From the NCBI RefSeq assembly GCF_038725785.1, contig NZ_CP109796.1, forward strand, positions 5,146,001 to 5,210,000: a DNA stretch of 64,000 nt. Reading direction: 5' to 3'. Origin of the DNA: Termitidicoccus mucosus (GTDB taxonomy: Bacteria; Verrucomicrobiota; Verrucomicrobiia; Opitutales; Opitutaceae). The position numbers and the translations under genes are program-made. The notes beneath the pieces are model-generated. The model searched no databases. It saw only the letters and a list, made by a program, of their open reading frames with translations, and had not been told where the DNA came from. This document shows, piece after piece, positions 1 through 9,537 of the stretch; within the stretch, counting starts at the first letter, position 1; every line of letters starts with the position of its first letter.

Positions 1-33
1 TTCGGGTCTCCGGCGGTTGTTCGGATTGATATA

Positions 34-1392
34 TCAAGAGGTGTTTCCGAACATGTGATCCAGCGCGCCGTCCAGCAGCCCCGTCTCGGTGGCAAAGTCG
101 AGAATCGTATATCTGCGGCGGATATAACAGGCCATCTTGAAGCTGGCCCGCAGGCGTTCACGGGAGATGCCGATCTGCTCCGGGCGGCAGGGCGCGCCCG
201 CAAGCTCAAGCTGCGTGGCGATGTCGCCGGCAACCCCAAGTTGCCGGCGCAGCCGCCCGGAAAGGGCCGGCCACTGCCGGCGGGCGAGGGCGAGCCTTTC
301 GCGAAGTTGCCCGCGATCGGGGAGTTTTGCCCGCGATTCCTCGACGGCTTTTTCCGCCATATCAACATCGGCGAAGGCATTTATGATTTCGGTGCCAATA
401 TCCCCGGGGCTTTTTGCGCGGGCGACCAATTCATCGATGTTCAAATCGTCCAAGGGCTGGCGCAGTATGTAATCATACAGGGCGCCGGACGCCACCGTGG
501 CCACGCCCACCTTGAATCCATGCGACGGGGCTTTCCCGTCATGGGTGTGATGCTGCATGTCCCAGAGATGGCTGAATTGATGCTCCGCGCCGGATGCGGC
601 CCGGCTGGATTGGATATATTGCATGGCGAATCCGCTCATGAGCAACCCTTCGGTCAGCCGCTGTATCGCGTCAGCGTTACCATTGCGCACGGCTTCCGGG
701 CGGGAAAGCGCGGACGGCAGCGTGTCCTGCACGAGTCTCCACGCGACAGGGTCGATGGCCTCGATGCCGAGGGCGTCCGCAAGCATCCAGTCCGCGCCGG
801 AGGTTACCTTTGCCAGCAAGTCCGCGTAACCGGACGCGGTAAGCGGTTGGGGAGCCGCCGGAATCACATCCATGTCCGCCACCACCGCGAAAGGCGCGGG
901 GCACATGAATGTCTGCTTGGAGCCTTTGCGGGTGATTGACGCCCCGAACGCCGTGTATCCGTCCATCGAGGCGGCGGTGGCCACGCACATGTATTCACGC
1001 CCGGCTTTGTGGGCGGCCAGCTTGGTGAGATCGTTTATGGTGCCCGAGCCGATGGCAATCGGAATGCCCGGCGTGTGCTTGAATACATCCTCCAGTTTTT
1101 CGACAAAACCATATTCGGCGTAAAGGCCGTCAGCCGGGAAAATAATCCCAGTGGACACCCTTATCCCATTTTGCCCAAGGGATGAACGCACTTTTTCACC
1201 CGCGATTTTCATCGTGGTTTCATCGGCCACCAATATGGCCGGCTGGCGGGAGTGCTCGCTGAAAAGTATATTGGCGGTTTCCCGTAATGCATTTTTCCCG
1301 ATTTCCAGACGGCGGGTCTGCGTCGCTTTTTGCAGCGCCTCTGACAACAGCAATGAAACCGACGGCGATGTGGGCGTGTTCATGAGATTCAT
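34..1392 (-). CDS. sn-glycerol-1-phosphate dehydrogenase (AraM/EgsA family)
   Basis: The 452-aa product looks like an iron-containing-alcohol-dehydrogenase superfamily enzyme of the AraM/EgsA type, which reduces dihydroxyacetone phosphate to sn-glycerol 1-phosphate with NAD(P)H in the cytoplasm. The nucleotide-binding loop GSGTINDLTK is at residues 115-124, followed by ATAASMDGY. The family metal ligands fit Asp191 (GYADLLAK), His271 (GAEHQFSHLWDM) and His291 (SHGFKVGVAT). Length is normal for bacterial AraM proteins. A second in-frame Met at residue 4 is an equally possible start. The gene stands alone and reads out of the window's left end region. Bacterial members sit either in arabinose loci or in unusual lipid metabolism. 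No arabinose genes adjoin it, so the physiological role is open. The family call is firm; the exact substrate is inferred. Confidence 0.88.
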   Translation of the reverse strand: MNLMNTPTSPSVSLLLSEALQKATQTRRLEIGKNALRETANILFSEHSRQPAILVADETTMKIAGEKVRSSLGQNGIRVSTGIIFPADGLYAEYGFVEKLEDVFKHTPGIPIAIGSGTINDLTKLAAHKAGREYMCVATAASMDGYTAFGASITRKGSKQTFMCPAPFAVVADMDVIPAAPQPLTASGYADLLAKVTSGADWMLADALGIEAIDPVAWRLVQDTLPSALSRPEAVRNGNADAIQRLTEGLLMSGFAMQYIQSSRAASGAEHQFSHLWDMQHHTHDGKAPSHGFKVGVATVASGALYDYILRQPLDDLNIDELVARAKSPGDIGTEIINAFADVDMAEKAVEESRAKLPDRGQLRERLALARRQWPALSGRLRRQLGVAGDIATQLELAGAPCRPEQIGISRERLRASFKMACYIRRRYTILDFATETGLLDGALDHMFGNTS

Positions 1393-1761
1393 GGCAATGA
1401 GGGGCGCATCTTTCGATTAAGGGGTGCGCGGATCGAAACGCATGAGGGGGAAGCTGAAAATCATGGTCAAATGAATATGACCGAATAGCTATTCGGCTGA
1501 TCGCCGGATGCCGGCCTTCCCCGTGCGCGGCCGGGCATGGGACTATTCCGCCCAGGTCTATTGCCTGCTGGCCAGGGTTGCCCGACGGGCAAGCGCCATC
1601 CCGCCCGGCGCGCCGTTCTTTCCCGGGTTGGCGCGGGTTGTCTTGTTATATCAAGTGCGGTTCAAGGCACGGGCGGACGGCGCGGCATGTCGAACTGCTT
1701 CATGCCACATCCTTGGACACGATTGTATATTGCAATCGGCACGCGCCGGCGCGGCGGCCGG
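1393..1761. other. intergenic region between the dehydrogenase and cysE
   Basis: This 369-bp gap separates two minus-strand genes. It contains no convincing ORF; the reading frames here are antisense extensions of the neighbouring genes. The only clear structure is a 16-bp palindrome, listed separately. The rest shows no repeat or terminator that I can support. Confidence 0.6.
1481..1496. promoter_or_regulatory. 16-bp perfect palindrome upstream of the dehydrogenase
   Basis: CCGAATAGCTATTCGG is a perfect palindrome about 90 bp upstream of the dehydrogenase start, in AT-richer sequence than its surroundings. Its position and symmetry suit an operator for a dimeric repressor. No regulator gene is adjacent, so the binding protein is unknown. 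Confidence 0.4.
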
Positions 1762-2682
1762 TCAGATCACCCAGTCGGTGAACTCTTCCAGCAGCGCCTC
1801 CTTGGATTTGCGCGGGCGGACGATCGAGGACGCGTCGCCTTGGTAATAGACGATGCTGTTGGCCGGGATGGACTGCATCAGCCAGACATTCGAGCCCACG
1901 ATGGTGTTCTCGCCGATCACCGTCTCGCCGCCGAGAATGGTCGCGCCGGGATAAACGATGACGTTGTCGCGCAGCTCGGGGTGGCGCTTCACGCCCTTGA
2001 CCGGGTTGCCTTTCTCGTCGGTGAGAAACGATTTCGCCCCGAGCGTCACACCCTGGTAGATTTTGACGTGGTTGCCGATGCGCGCCGTCTCGCCGACGAC
2101 GACGCCCGTGCAATGGTCGATGAAGAAATGCGTGCCGATGTCCGCGCCGGGATGGATGTCGGTGCCGGTGCGTTCGTGCGCGTATTCCGTGAGCATGCGC
2201 GGGATGAGCGGGATGTTGAGCTTGTAGAGGATGTGCGCGATGCGCTGGAGCGAGATGACCAGCACGCAGGGGTAGGCGAGGATGATTTCCTCCAGGCTGC
2301 GGGCGGCGGGGTCGCCGTCGTAGGCGGCGGCGACATCGGTTTGCACGATACGGCGCAGCGCGGGCAGGCGCGAGAGGAACTCCGTCGTGACCTCGCGGGC
2401 GCGTTCGGCCGGCCGCGGGGCGCGGGCGAAGCGGAGGGCCTTTTCGATTTCGGCGGCCAGGCGCGTCTCGATGCGGGTGAGGAGCGAGTCGACGAGCGCG
2501 GGCACGTTTTTTTTGGTGACGCCGGTTTCGTCGAAAAACCCGGGGAAAAGCAGGTGCATGCAATCGCGCGCGAGCTGGTTGACGGACTCCTCGCCCGGGA
2601 GGTTGATGCCGTCGAAGTGGTTGATGCCGCCGTCGGTTTCGTAGGAGGCGAGCAGATCGCGTTTGATGTCGTCGTGCGTCAT
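1762..2682 (-). CDS. cysE: serine O-acetyltransferase
   Basis: This 306-aa cytoplasmic enzyme makes O-acetylserine from serine and acetyl-CoA, the first step of cysteine synthesis. The N-terminal helical SATase domain covers about residues 1-165. A left-handed beta-helix of hexapeptide repeats follows (DIHPGADIGTHFFIDHCTG, then IGNHVKIYQGVTLG). By spacing against E. coli CysE (Asp143/His158), the catalytic pair is Asp175 and His190, 15 residues apart as expected. The protein ends in WVI; a C-terminal isoleucine is the residue that CysE proteins insert into CysK to form cysteine synthase complex. Start ATG is supported by the full-length N-terminal domain. It is a single gene, upstream of and divergent from the tRNA pair. 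The call is firm. Confidence 0.95.
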   Translation of the reverse strand: MTHDDIKRDLLASYETDGGINHFDGINLPGEESVNQLARDCMHLLFPGFFDETGVTKKNVPALVDSLLTRIETRLAAEIEKALRFARAPRPAERAREVTTEFLSRLPALRRIVQTDVAAAYDGDPAARSLEEIILAYPCVLVISLQRIAHILYKLNIPLIPRMLTEYAHERTGTDIHPGADIGTHFFIDHCTGVVVGETARIGNHVKIYQGVTLGAKSFLTDEKGNPVKGVKRHPELRDNVIVYPGATILGGETVIGENTIVGSNVWLMQSIPANSIVYYQGDASSIVRPRKSKEALLEEFTDWVI

Positions 2683-2819
2683 GGAGAGCGTCGCATATGC
2701 GGAGGGTTGTTTTTTACGAGACGGGGGGCAGGGTCAAAACCCATTTTGAAAATTCTCGATTTCCGGGCTTTACAAGACGCGTCGCATCTTGCTTATTCCG
2801 CCTTCCCGTTACTGGAAAC

Positions 2820-2904
2820 GCTCAGGTGGTGGAATTGGTAGACACACACGTTTGAGGGGCGTGTGCCGCAAGGCGTAAGGGTTCGAGTCCCTTCCTGAGC
2901 ACCA
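2820..2904 (+). tRNA. tRNA-Leu (anticodon GAG)
   Basis: Acceptor stem GCTCAGG pairs with CCTGAGC; discriminator A and an encoded CCA follow. The D arm reads TGGTGGAATTGGTAGA and the T arm GGGTTCGAGTCCC. The anticodon stem CACGT/GCGTG encloses loop TTGAGGG, giving anticodon GAG. A long variable arm (TGCCGCAAGGCGT) identifies a class II tRNA. The start was placed by pairing the acceptor stem. Confidence 0.95.
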
Positions 2905-3002
2905 GTTTTCAGAAGCGAGGCAGCGTTCCTTCCCATTGACTTTCCCATGCGCGCCGGCCAAGTTCGGCGTCCTCATCCCTGAAAGGGAATGGGTTGATAT
3001 CT

Positions 3003-3078
<76 letters not shown>

Positions 3079-3083
3079 CTTTG

Positions 3084-3120
3084 ACCGCAAAGACTTGCAT
3101 AAGTCTTTGCGGTTTTTTTT
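3084..3120 (+). terminator. Rho-independent terminator of the tRNA pair
   Basis: A perfect 13-bp stem (ACCGCAAAGACTT, loop GCAT, AAGTCTTTGCGGT) is followed by a run of eight T. It lies 5 bp after tRNA-Phe. This is the clearest intrinsic terminator in the window and also separates the tRNAs from the convergent efflux operon. Confidence 0.93.
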
Positions 3121-3145
3121 GGCCGGAAATGCCGGGCGGCGGCGG

Positions 3146-6100
3146 TCAGCGCGTGTGCCGATTCGTCATGAAGTAGAGCACCGGCACGGCCATGCGGCTG
3201 ACGAGCAGCGAGGCGATTTCGCCGAACATGAGGCTGATCGCGAGGCCTTGAAAGATCGGGTCGGCCAGGATCACGCTCGCGCCGACGACCACCGCGAGCG
3301 CGGTGAGCAGCATGGGGCGGAAACGCACCGCGCCGGCCTCGACCACGGCGTCGCGCAACGAGAGCCCGTGCGAGCGGCGCAGCTCGATGAAATCGACGAG
3401 GATGATCGAATTGCGGACGACGATGCCCGCGCCGGCCATGAAGCCGATCATCGAGGTGGCGGTGAAGAACGCGCCCAGGCCCCAGTGCGCCGGCAGGATG
3501 CCGATGAGCGAGAACGGGATGGCGGCCATCACCACCAGCGGCGTGACGTAGTTTTTGAACCAGCCGACCATGAGCATGTAGATCAGCACCAGCACGGCGG
3601 CGAAGGCCAGGCCGAGGTCGCGGAAAACCTCCAGCGTGATGTGCCACTCGCCGTCCCATTTCATCGCGGGCCGCCGCGGGTCGAACGGCATGCCCATGTT
3701 GAGGATCTCAAGCTTCGGAGAGTCGCCGCCGAATTCACGCGCGTCGATTTTTTTCAACTCGCGGTTCATCGCGAACATCGCGTAGGCCGGACTTTCCACC
3801 GCTCCGGAAACGTCGGCGGTGACGTAGGTCACGGGCACGAGGTTCTTGCGGTAGAGGCTGCGCTCGCCCGGCACGCGCTCGAGGCGGACAAGTTCGGAGA
3901 GGGGCACGAGCGGAGCCGCCGGGTCGGCGGAATTGCGGACGCGGAGCGCAAGCAGGTCCTCGGGCCGGCCTTTCGCGGCGCGCGGCAGCTCGATGACGAC
4001 GGCGATGTCCTCGCGTTCATCGGGCAGATGCAGGAGGTCGGCGGCAAGGCCGGGCGCGGCGATTTGGAGCGCCTGGGCGATGTCGGTCTCGGCGATGCCG
4101 GAGAGGGCGGCCTTTTCCTTGTCCACGACGTAGCGGACCTTGGGCTGCCGCGCCTCGACATACCAATCGATGTCCACGACTCCGGCGGTCCGCTCCATGA
4201 CCGAGCGCACGCGCCGGGCGAGGGCGAGGCGGGCTTCGTCGGTCGGCCCGTAGATTTCGGCGACGAGGGTTTGCAGGACCGGCGGGCCGGGCGGCACCTC
4301 GGCCACGGCGGCCGACGCCCCGTGCTTGGCCGCGATGGCGGCGATCTTGGGGCGGATGCGTTTGGCGATGTCGTGGCTTTGCAACGGGCGCTCATCCTTG
4401 CCGACAAGGTTGACCTGGATGTCGGCGACATTCGGGCCGCGGCGCATGAAGTAGTGCCGGACGAGGCCGTTGAAATTGAACGGCGACGCGGTGCCGGCGT
4501 AGACCTGGCAGTCGCGCACCTCGGGCTCGTCGCGCAGCGCGGCAGCCATTTCCTGGGCGATGGCCGCGGTGTGCTCGAGCGTGGAGCCTTCGTCAGTGTT
4601 GAGGATGATCTGGAACTCCGACTTGTTGTCGAAGGGCAGCATCTTGACCTTCACCGCGCCGAAGGGGACGAGGCTGATCGCCCCGAGCAGCAGCATGATG
4701 ATGCCGGCGACAAACGCCCGGCGCCACCGGGCATGGTCGAGCAGCGGCTCCATGACCTTGTGATAGAGCCGCGTGAACCAGTCGTCGGGCGCGTGATCGC
4801 GATCCGCCGCCTGGGCGGCCGCCGCGGCGGGTTTGTGCAAGTGGCGCTTGAGGACGCGAATCGCGGCCCAAGGCGTGACGGTGAAGGCGATCAGCAGCGA
4901 GAACGCCATCGCGGCGGTCGATCCGATGGGGATCGGGCGCATGTAGGGTCCCATGAGGCCGCCGACAAACGCCATCGGCAGGATCGCGGCGATCACCGCC
5001 CAGGTGGCGAGCACGGTGGGATTGCCCACCTCGTCAACCGCGTCGAGCGCCGCCTGCACGAGCGGCTTTTTTTCCGCGCCGGGCATGCGGACGTGGCGGA
5101 CAATGTTCTCGACGACCACGATCGCGTCGTCGACGAGGATGCCGATGGAAAAGATCAGCGCGAAAAGCGTGATGCGGTTGAGCGTATAGCCGTGGAGATA
5201 GAAGACGAGGAGCGTGAGCGCGAGGGTGGACGGGATGGCCAGCAGGACGACGAGCGACTCGCGCCAGCCGAGGAAAAAGAGAATGAGCAGCGCGACGCCG
5301 AAGACGGCGATGCCCATGTGCAGGAGCAGCTCGTTGGATTTCTCGGCGGCGGTGTGGCCGTAGTCGCGTGTCACCGCGACCCGGACATCCGCGGGCAGGA
5401 GGCGGCCCTTGAGGGCGTCGACTTTGGCGAGGACGGAGTCAACGACATCGATGGCGTTCGCGCCCGGGCGCTTGGCGATGCTGAGCGTGACGGCGGCCTC
5501 CAAGCCGGCGGTTTGCCCGCCGTCCGGCGCCCCGGCGCCGGACCCGAAGAGAACGTAGTTGGCCGGTTCCTCGGAGGCGTCGCGCACGGTGGCGACATCG
5601 CGGAGATAGACCGGGCGATGCTGGAAGACACCCACGACGACGGCGCCGACATCGGCGGCGTCGCGCAGGAAGGCGCCGGTTTCGAGCAGGACCTCGGTGC
5701 CGACGGTCGGGAGCGAGCCGAGCTGAGCCTGGCGGTTGGCCTGCCGGAGCGCGGGCGCGAGCTGGGTGACGGAGAGGTCGCGCGCGGCGAGGGCGACGGG
5801 GTCGAGTTGCACGCGCACGGCGCGCCGCACCCCGCCGATGAGTGTGGTCTCGGCCACCTGCGGGATGGATTTGATCTCGTCGTCGAGCTGCGCCGCGAGG
5901 CGGCGAAGCTGGAGGTGATCGCGGGCCGCGCTGTGGAGCGTGAGCGCGAGCACGGGCACGTCGTCGATCGTGCGCGGCTTGACCAGCGGCCGGCTGCCGC
6001 CGGGCGGGATGCGGTCGAAGTTGGCCTGAAGCTTCTGGTTGAGACGGACGAGAGCGGCTTCGAGATCGGTGCCGACCTTGAAGCGCACAATGGTCATCGC

Positions 6101-6421
6101 GCTGCCGGGGCTCGATGTGGAGTAAAGGTATTCAACCCCCGGAATCTCCCAGAGGAGTTTTTCCATCGGGCGGGTCATGCGGTTCTCCACCTCGGCCGCG
6201 GTCGAGCCCGGCATCGAGACGATGACGTCGATCATCGGCACCTTGATCTGCGGCTCTTCCTCGCGCGGAAGCATGAGCACGGCGAAGGCCCCCATGAGAA
6301 TCGAGGCGGCGATGACGATGGGCGTCAGCCGCGAGTCGATGAACAACGCGGCGAGCCGGCCGGCGAAACCGTGGCGCGGGGACGCGTCGCCGGGGGCGGT
6401 GTTGCGGGCGGAAGCGCTCAC
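3146..6421 (-). CDS. RND efflux pump inner-membrane permease (AcrB/HAE1-like)
   Basis: This 1091-aa protein is a proton-driven RND permease, the inner-membrane motor of a tripartite efflux pump. After a short cytoplasmic N-terminus the first membrane helix is near residues 32-52, followed by [12 protein letters not shown] and the porter-domain sequence [11 protein letters not shown]. The TM4 motif [14 protein letters not shown] (around residues 420-435) matches the AcrB proton-relay Asp pair rather than the CzcA-type motif. I chose a GTG start at 6421 because it overlaps the adaptor stop as GTGA. The longer frame upstream runs antisense-like through the adaptor gene and encodes Arg-rich sequence. 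No outer-membrane factor is present nearby, so the pump must borrow one. Linkage to ArsR and a YgaP-like protein hints at sulfur or metal stress, but the substrate is unknown. Confidence 0.93.
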   Translation of the reverse strand: MSASARNTAPGDASPRHGFAGRLAALFIDSRLTPIVIAASILMGAFAVLMLPREEEPQIKVPMIDVIVSMPGSTAAEVENRMTRPMEKLLWEIPGVEYLYSTSSPGSAMTIVRFKVGTDLEAALVRLNQKLQANFDRIPPGGSRPLVKPRTIDDVPVLALTLHSAARDHLQLRRLAAQLDDEIKSIPQVAETTLIGGVRRAVRVQLDPVALAARDLSVTQLAPALRQANRQAQLGSLPTVGTEVLLETGAFLRDAADVGAVVVGVFQHRPVYLRDVATVRDASEEPANYVLFGSGAGAPDGGQTAGLEAAVTLSIAKRPGANAIDVVDSVLAKVDALKGRLLPADVRVAVTRDYGHTAAEKSNELLLHMGIAVFGVALLILFFLGWRESLVVLLAIPSTLALTLLVFYLHGYTLNRITLFALIFSIGILVDDAIVVVENIVRHVRMPGAEKKPLVQAALDAVDEVGNPTVLATWAVIAAILPMAFVGGLMGPYMRPIPIGSTAAMAFSLLIAFTVTPWAAIRVLKRHLHKPAAAAAQAADRDHAPDDWFTRLYHKVMEPLLDHARWRRAFVAGIIMLLLGAISLVPFGAVKVKMLPFDNKSEFQIILNTDEGSTLEHTAAIAQEMAAALRDEPEVRDCQVYAGTASPFNFNGLVRHYFMRRGPNVADIQVNLVGKDERPLQSHDIAKRIRPKIAAIAAKHGASAAVAEVPPGPPVLQTLVAEIYGPTDEARLALARRVRSVMERTAGVVDIDWYVEARQPKVRYVVDKEKAALSGIAETDIAQALQIAAPGLAADLLHLPDEREDIAVVIELPRAAKGRPEDLLALRVRNSADPAAPLVPLSELVRLERVPGERSLYRKNLVPVTYVTADVSGAVESPAYAMFAMNRELKKIDAREFGGDSPKLEILNMGMPFDPRRPAMKWDGEWHITLEVFRDLGLAFAAVLVLIYMLMVGWFKNYVTPLVVMAAIPFSLIGILPAHWGLGAFFTATSMIGFMAGAGIVVRNSIILVDFIELRRSHGLSLRDAVVEAGAVRFRPMLLTALAVVVGASVILADPIFQGLAISLMFGEIASLLVSRMAVPVLYFMTNRHTR

Positions 6422-7491
6422 GGCTTCACCTCCACCGGCTGGCCGTCGCGAAGGCTGGCGGCGGCCGGGCCGGTCACGACCTGCTCGCCGGCGGCGAGAC
6501 CGGCGAGGATTTCGATTTGCCCGCCGCGGCGGGCGCCCGTTTTCACGAGCCTGAGCACGGCTTTTCCGCCGGCGACGACAAAGACGCGTTCCATCTGCCC
6601 GAACGGGGTGACGGAGCTTGCGGGCACGACGAGCGCCCGGCCTTCGCCGGCCGGCCATGCGACGCGGGCAAACTGCCCGGAGCGCACGGCGGCGCGGACC
6701 GGCAGGTCGATCTTGGCCAGCAGGGTGCGGGCGACCGGGTCGAGTGCCGGCGAGATTTCCGCGACGCGCCCGGGCAGCTCGGTCTCTCCGGCCCGGATGA
6801 GCGCGGCGGCGCCGACCGGGATGGCGGCAAGGCTTTCGGGCACCTCGACCTCCACGCGCTGCCGGGCCGGGTTTTCGATTTCGAGGAGCGGGCTGCCCGC
6901 CGTGGCGAAGTCGCCTTCGTTGACGAAACGACGGGCGATCACGCCGTCGAACGGCGCCGTGATCACGGTGTAGCCGAGCATAGCGCGGGCCTCTGCGACG
7001 GTGGCTTCCATGAGGCGCACGCGATCCTCAAGGTTGCGGACGGTCTCGGCGGCGGTGATGTTTTTCGCGAGCAGGCCGGTTTCGCGTTCGAGGTCGCGGC
7101 GGGCCTGGCCGAGGTTGGCCTCGGCTTGCGCGAGGCGGGCGCCCATCTCGTTGGCGGAAATCCGGGCCAGGACATCGCCGGCCCGCACCGGCTGTCCGAG
7201 GACGACCGGAAGGCTTTCGACGGCGCCTGTGACCTTGGGCGCGAGCGCGGCGCGCTCGACCGCGCGAACCGTGCCCGGCAGCTCGATGCTCCGCGCCTCG
7301 GTGACCGCGAGCACTTCGGCGGTGCGGACGGCCGCCGTCGGGAGCGCGGGAGCGGGGGGCCGCTCGCGGCTGCAACCGGCCAGGGTGAGCGCCAGGCCGG
7401 CGGCCAGGACGCGGCCCGAAAGTGCCGGGCGGAAAAGAAGCGGGACGCATGGAAGGATCATGGCAGTGAGGGCAAGGGGATGGCGTTGCAT
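6418..7491 (-). CDS. RND efflux periplasmic adaptor lipoprotein
   Basis: The 357-aa product is a membrane-fusion protein that links the RND pump to an outer-membrane channel. A lipobox LALTLAGC places the lipidated cysteine at residue 40, after a long basic and hydrophobic signal. The barrel-sandwich segment ([21 protein letters not shown]) is followed by a helical hairpin rich in Ala, Glu and Arg (about residues 115-165). The second lipoyl half ([21 protein letters not shown]) and beta-barrel region come next. Its stop overlaps the permease start by four bases, indicating translational coupling. A downstream Met (residue 11) is an alternative start that still keeps the signal sequence. Confidence 0.92.
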   Translation of the reverse strand: MQRHPLALTAMILPCVPLLFRPALSGRVLAAGLALTLAGCSRERPPAPALPTAAVRTAEVLAVTEARSIELPGTVRAVERAALAPKVTGAVESLPVVLGQPVRAGDVLARISANEMGARLAQAEANLGQARRDLERETGLLAKNITAAETVRNLEDRVRLMEATVAEARAMLGYTVITAPFDGVIARRFVNEGDFATAGSPLLEIENPARQRVEVEVPESLAAIPVGAAALIRAGETELPGRVAEISPALDPVARTLLAKIDLPVRAAVRSGQFARVAWPAGEGRALVVPASSVTPFGQMERVFVVAGGKAVLRLVKTGARRGGQIEILAGLAAGEQVVTGPAAASLRDGQPVEVKP

Positions 7492-7526
7492 GGGCGGCGA
7501 TGGCAGGGTGGGGCAGGGCGGGGAAA

Positions 7527-7763
7527 TCAGCGGGCGCCATCCGGTTTACGGTTGTTCCCGCAAGGGCGGGCGTCGGGAGCACCGGGAAAGAGTTTCGCGA
7601 GGATGCTTTCGGCCGGGCAAAATCCGGTGAAGGCGGATTGGATGAGATTCACGCCGACGAATGCGGCGAGCAGCAGCCACCACGGATTGACGAAGCGGCC
7701 GAGCGCGAGGCTGGCGAGGACCATGGCGCCGGCGAGGACGCGGATGCGGTGTTCAAGTTTCAT
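7527..7763 (-). CDS. YgaP-like membrane protein (DUF2892)
   Basis: This is a 78-aa protein with two predicted membrane helices (about residues 9-24 and 28-47), the second running into the family signature FTGFCPAESILAKLF. DUF2892 occurs alone or fused to rhodanese, as in E. coli YgaP. Members are often linked to ArsR-type sensors and sulfur-handling genes. The cysteine in FTGFCP is conserved in the family. It is the first gene of the efflux operon (35 bp before the adaptor) and starts right beside the putative ArsR operator. Function is not established; it may support persulfide handling at the membrane. Confidence 0.85.
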   Translation of the reverse strand: MKLEHRIRVLAGAMVLASLALGRFVNPWWLLLAAFVGVNLIQSAFTGFCPAESILAKLFPGAPDARPCGNNRKPDGAR

Positions 7764-7791
7764 GTGAGAATTTATGTTTGACTAAATGACT

Positions 7792-7811
7792 ATATTCCCA
7801 TATGGCTATAT
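7792..7811. promoter_or_regulatory. palindromic operator candidate for the ArsR regulator
   Basis: ATATTCCCATATGGCTATAT is an inverted repeat of the form ATATnnCCATATGGnnATAT, perfect outside the two variable dinucleotides. It sits in the 95-bp AT-rich space between the divergent DUF2892/efflux operon and the ArsR gene, the expected place for a shared operator. Form and length resemble ArsR-family sites. Binding is inferred. Confidence 0.65.
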
Positions 7812-7858
7812 TTAGAATAAGATTGTCAAGCATGTTTTCCGGAATTTCCCTTCCTTTC

Positions 7859-8182
7859 ATGGCGAAAAATCTCCCGCCCCAGACCATCGAGCTGATCGCA
7901 GAGCGCTTTCGCGCCTTGGGCGAGCCGGTTCGTTTGCAGATTCTGATGGCCTTGCGCGAGGGTGAGCGGACCGTGTCCGACTTGGTGGAGTTGCAAGGCA
8001 CGAGCCAGGCAAACATCTCAAAGCACCTCCAGGTCCTGACCGCCAGCGGGTTCCTCAAACGCCGCAAGCAGGGGCTGAATGTTTTCTATGCGATCTCCGA
8101 CAAGGAAATTTTCAACATGTGCGAGGCGGTTTGCGGCAACATCAGGAAGCAGGCGGAAGCCCGGGCGAAGCTGCTGGGCTGA
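7859..8182 (+). CDS. ArsR-family winged-helix repressor
   Basis: This small repressor of 107 aa has the ArsR fold: ALGEPVRLQILMAL, then the recognition helix region TSQANISKHLQVLTASGFLKRRK, and the wing GLNVFYAI. Two cysteines sit in the C-terminal helix (MCEAVCGN), where BigR/YgaV-type relatives carry sensing cysteines. Metal sensing cannot be excluded. An upstream ATG at 7802 would add 19 residues, but it lies inside the palindrome and its added residues do not look like family sequence, so I place the start at 7859. It is divergent from the efflux operon and likely represses both itself and that operon. Confidence 0.9.
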   Translation: MAKNLPPQTIELIAERFRALGEPVRLQILMALREGERTVSDLVELQGTSQANISKHLQVLTASGFLKRRKQGLNVFYAISDKEIFNMCEAVCGNIRKQAEARAKLLG

Positions 8183-8227
8183 CAGGAACGCCTCCGTTTG
8201 TCCGTGCCGCTGAAATCCGTCCAGGCG

Positions 8228-9514
8228 TCACGCCGCGCGTATGTCGCGGCGTTGCTGGCGGACTTGCGACCACGTGAGGAAGGCGAAGGCCAGCAGGTGC
8301 ATCACGCTCAGGCCGGTGAACACCGGCACGTAGCCGTAGGTCGCGAGGATTCTGCCCGTCAGGAGCGTGGAACAGATGCCGCCCAGGCTCCCGCCCAGCG
8401 CGGAGAGCGCGAGCAAGGTGCCCACGTTTTCGCGCGGCACGCTTTCCGAGATCAAGGTGAGCTGGTTGGCCATCCAGCAGCTTTGCGCCGCCAGGAGCAC
8501 GCCGATCAACGCCAGCGCCACCCAGGCCGAGTCCGTGCGCGCGGCGACGTTGGCCAGCGGCATGAGGCACGCCGCGAAAAGCATCATGGCCCGCCGCGCC
8601 TTGATCGAATTCCAGCCCCGCCGCACCAGCCAGTCGGAAAGCGCACCGCCGCCCGGCCCGCCGATGTCCGAGGCGAGAAAAGGCAGCCAGCCGAAGAGGC
8701 CGATCATCGCCAGGGTGAACCCGCGCGAATGCGTCAGGTAGTCGGGCAGCCAGAACGAAAAGAAATACGTGATCGAGTCGGTCATGAGGCGCGTCACGAA
8801 AAAGCCGAGGCAGATCGGTTGCGCGAGCAGCGCCCACATCGCGACCTTGGGGCGCGCCATCGTGGTTTGCGGACGGTTGGCTTGTATATACTCGCGCTCT
8901 TCCTTCGTGATGGCCGGATGCTTCTCGGGCGAATGGAAATGTTTCCACCAGACCGCCAGCAGGACAAAACCCGCGAGTCCCGTCGCGATGAACCCCCACT
9001 GCCAGCCGAACTTGATCGCGACAAACGAGACCAGCGGCGGCGCGAGGATCGCGCCCATCACGTTGCCGTTGGAGGAAATGGCCATGCTCAGGCCGCGTTC
9101 GCGGACGGGCACCCAGTCGGCCACCGCCTTGACGGCGGACGGGCTGTTGAAACTCTCGCCGAGCCCGAGCATGAAGCGGCACACGGCCAGCATGAGCCAG
9201 CCCGTGGCGAAGGCGTGCATCACGCCCGCGAGCGACCAGAAGGCCAGCGCGATCGCGAGGCCCAGCTTCACGCCGAGCCGGTCGAGCACCCGGCCGCAAA
9301 ACGTGTAGCCGATGGTGTAGGCGACGAGGAAGGACGTGGCGATGTAGGAATACTCGACGGAGCCGAAGCCGAGCTTTTCGCGCAAGGTCGGCGCCAGCAC
9401 GGACAGCGTCTGCCGGTCCAGCCCGTTGACCACCGCCGCGCCGAACAGCAGCCCGATGATGGTCCAGCGGCGATGGGTTCGTATCGAGGCGAGGATTTTT
9501 TGGAAAACAGGCAT
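8228..9514 (-). CDS. MFS transporter, acid-sugar (ACS) family
   Basis: A 428-aa, twelve-helix major facilitator of the anion:cation symporter group that imports hexuronates, rhamnonate or galactarate. Visible marks are NGLDRQTLSVLAPTL in the first helix region, CGRVLDRLGVK (loop 2-3 motif), RFMLGLGESFNSPSAVK, and SDIGGPGGGALSDWLVRRG in the second half. The long upstream extension of the frame is Arg-rich antisense sequence of the aldolase gene. The start is therefore ATG at 9514, 23 bp after the aldolase stop. Pairing with an HpaI/RhmA-like aldolase parallels the E. coli rhamnonate genes rhmT-rhmA. The window contains a close paralogue at 47725-49023. The exact substrate is inferred. Confidence 0.88.
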   Translation of the reverse strand: MPVFQKILASIRTHRRWTIIGLLFGAAVVNGLDRQTLSVLAPTLREKLGFGSVEYSYIATSFLVAYTIGYTFCGRVLDRLGVKLGLAIALAFWSLAGVMHAFATGWLMLAVCRFMLGLGESFNSPSAVKAVADWVPVRERGLSMAISSNGNVMGAILAPPLVSFVAIKFGWQWGFIATGLAGFVLLAVWWKHFHSPEKHPAITKEEREYIQANRPQTTMARPKVAMWALLAQPICLGFFVTRLMTDSITYFFSFWLPDYLTHSRGFTLAMIGLFGWLPFLASDIGGPGGGALSDWLVRRGWNSIKARRAMMLFAACLMPLANVAARTDSAWVALALIGVLLAAQSCWMANQLTLISESVPRENVGTLLALSALGGSLGGICSTLLTGRILATYGYVPVFTGLSVMHLLAFAFLTWSQVRQQRRDIRAA

Positions 9515-9537
9515 GAGGGATGGCGGGCGGACGCGGA

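Noticed and set aside
1537-2841. 434-aa plus-strand ORF
   Set aside because: Antisense to cysE, which has catalytic Asp/His and hexapeptide repeats; it also runs into tRNA-Leu.
6422-6658. 79-residue N-terminal extension of the RND permease
   Set aside because: It overlaps the adaptor gene in another frame and is Arg-rich; the GTG at 6421 gives the normal family start and a GTGA overlap.
3095-6973. 1292-aa plus-strand ORF
   Set aside because: It is wholly antisense to the RND permease and adaptor. Its Arg/Asp/Gly-rich composition is typical of a GC-rich shadow frame, and it has no recognisable domain.
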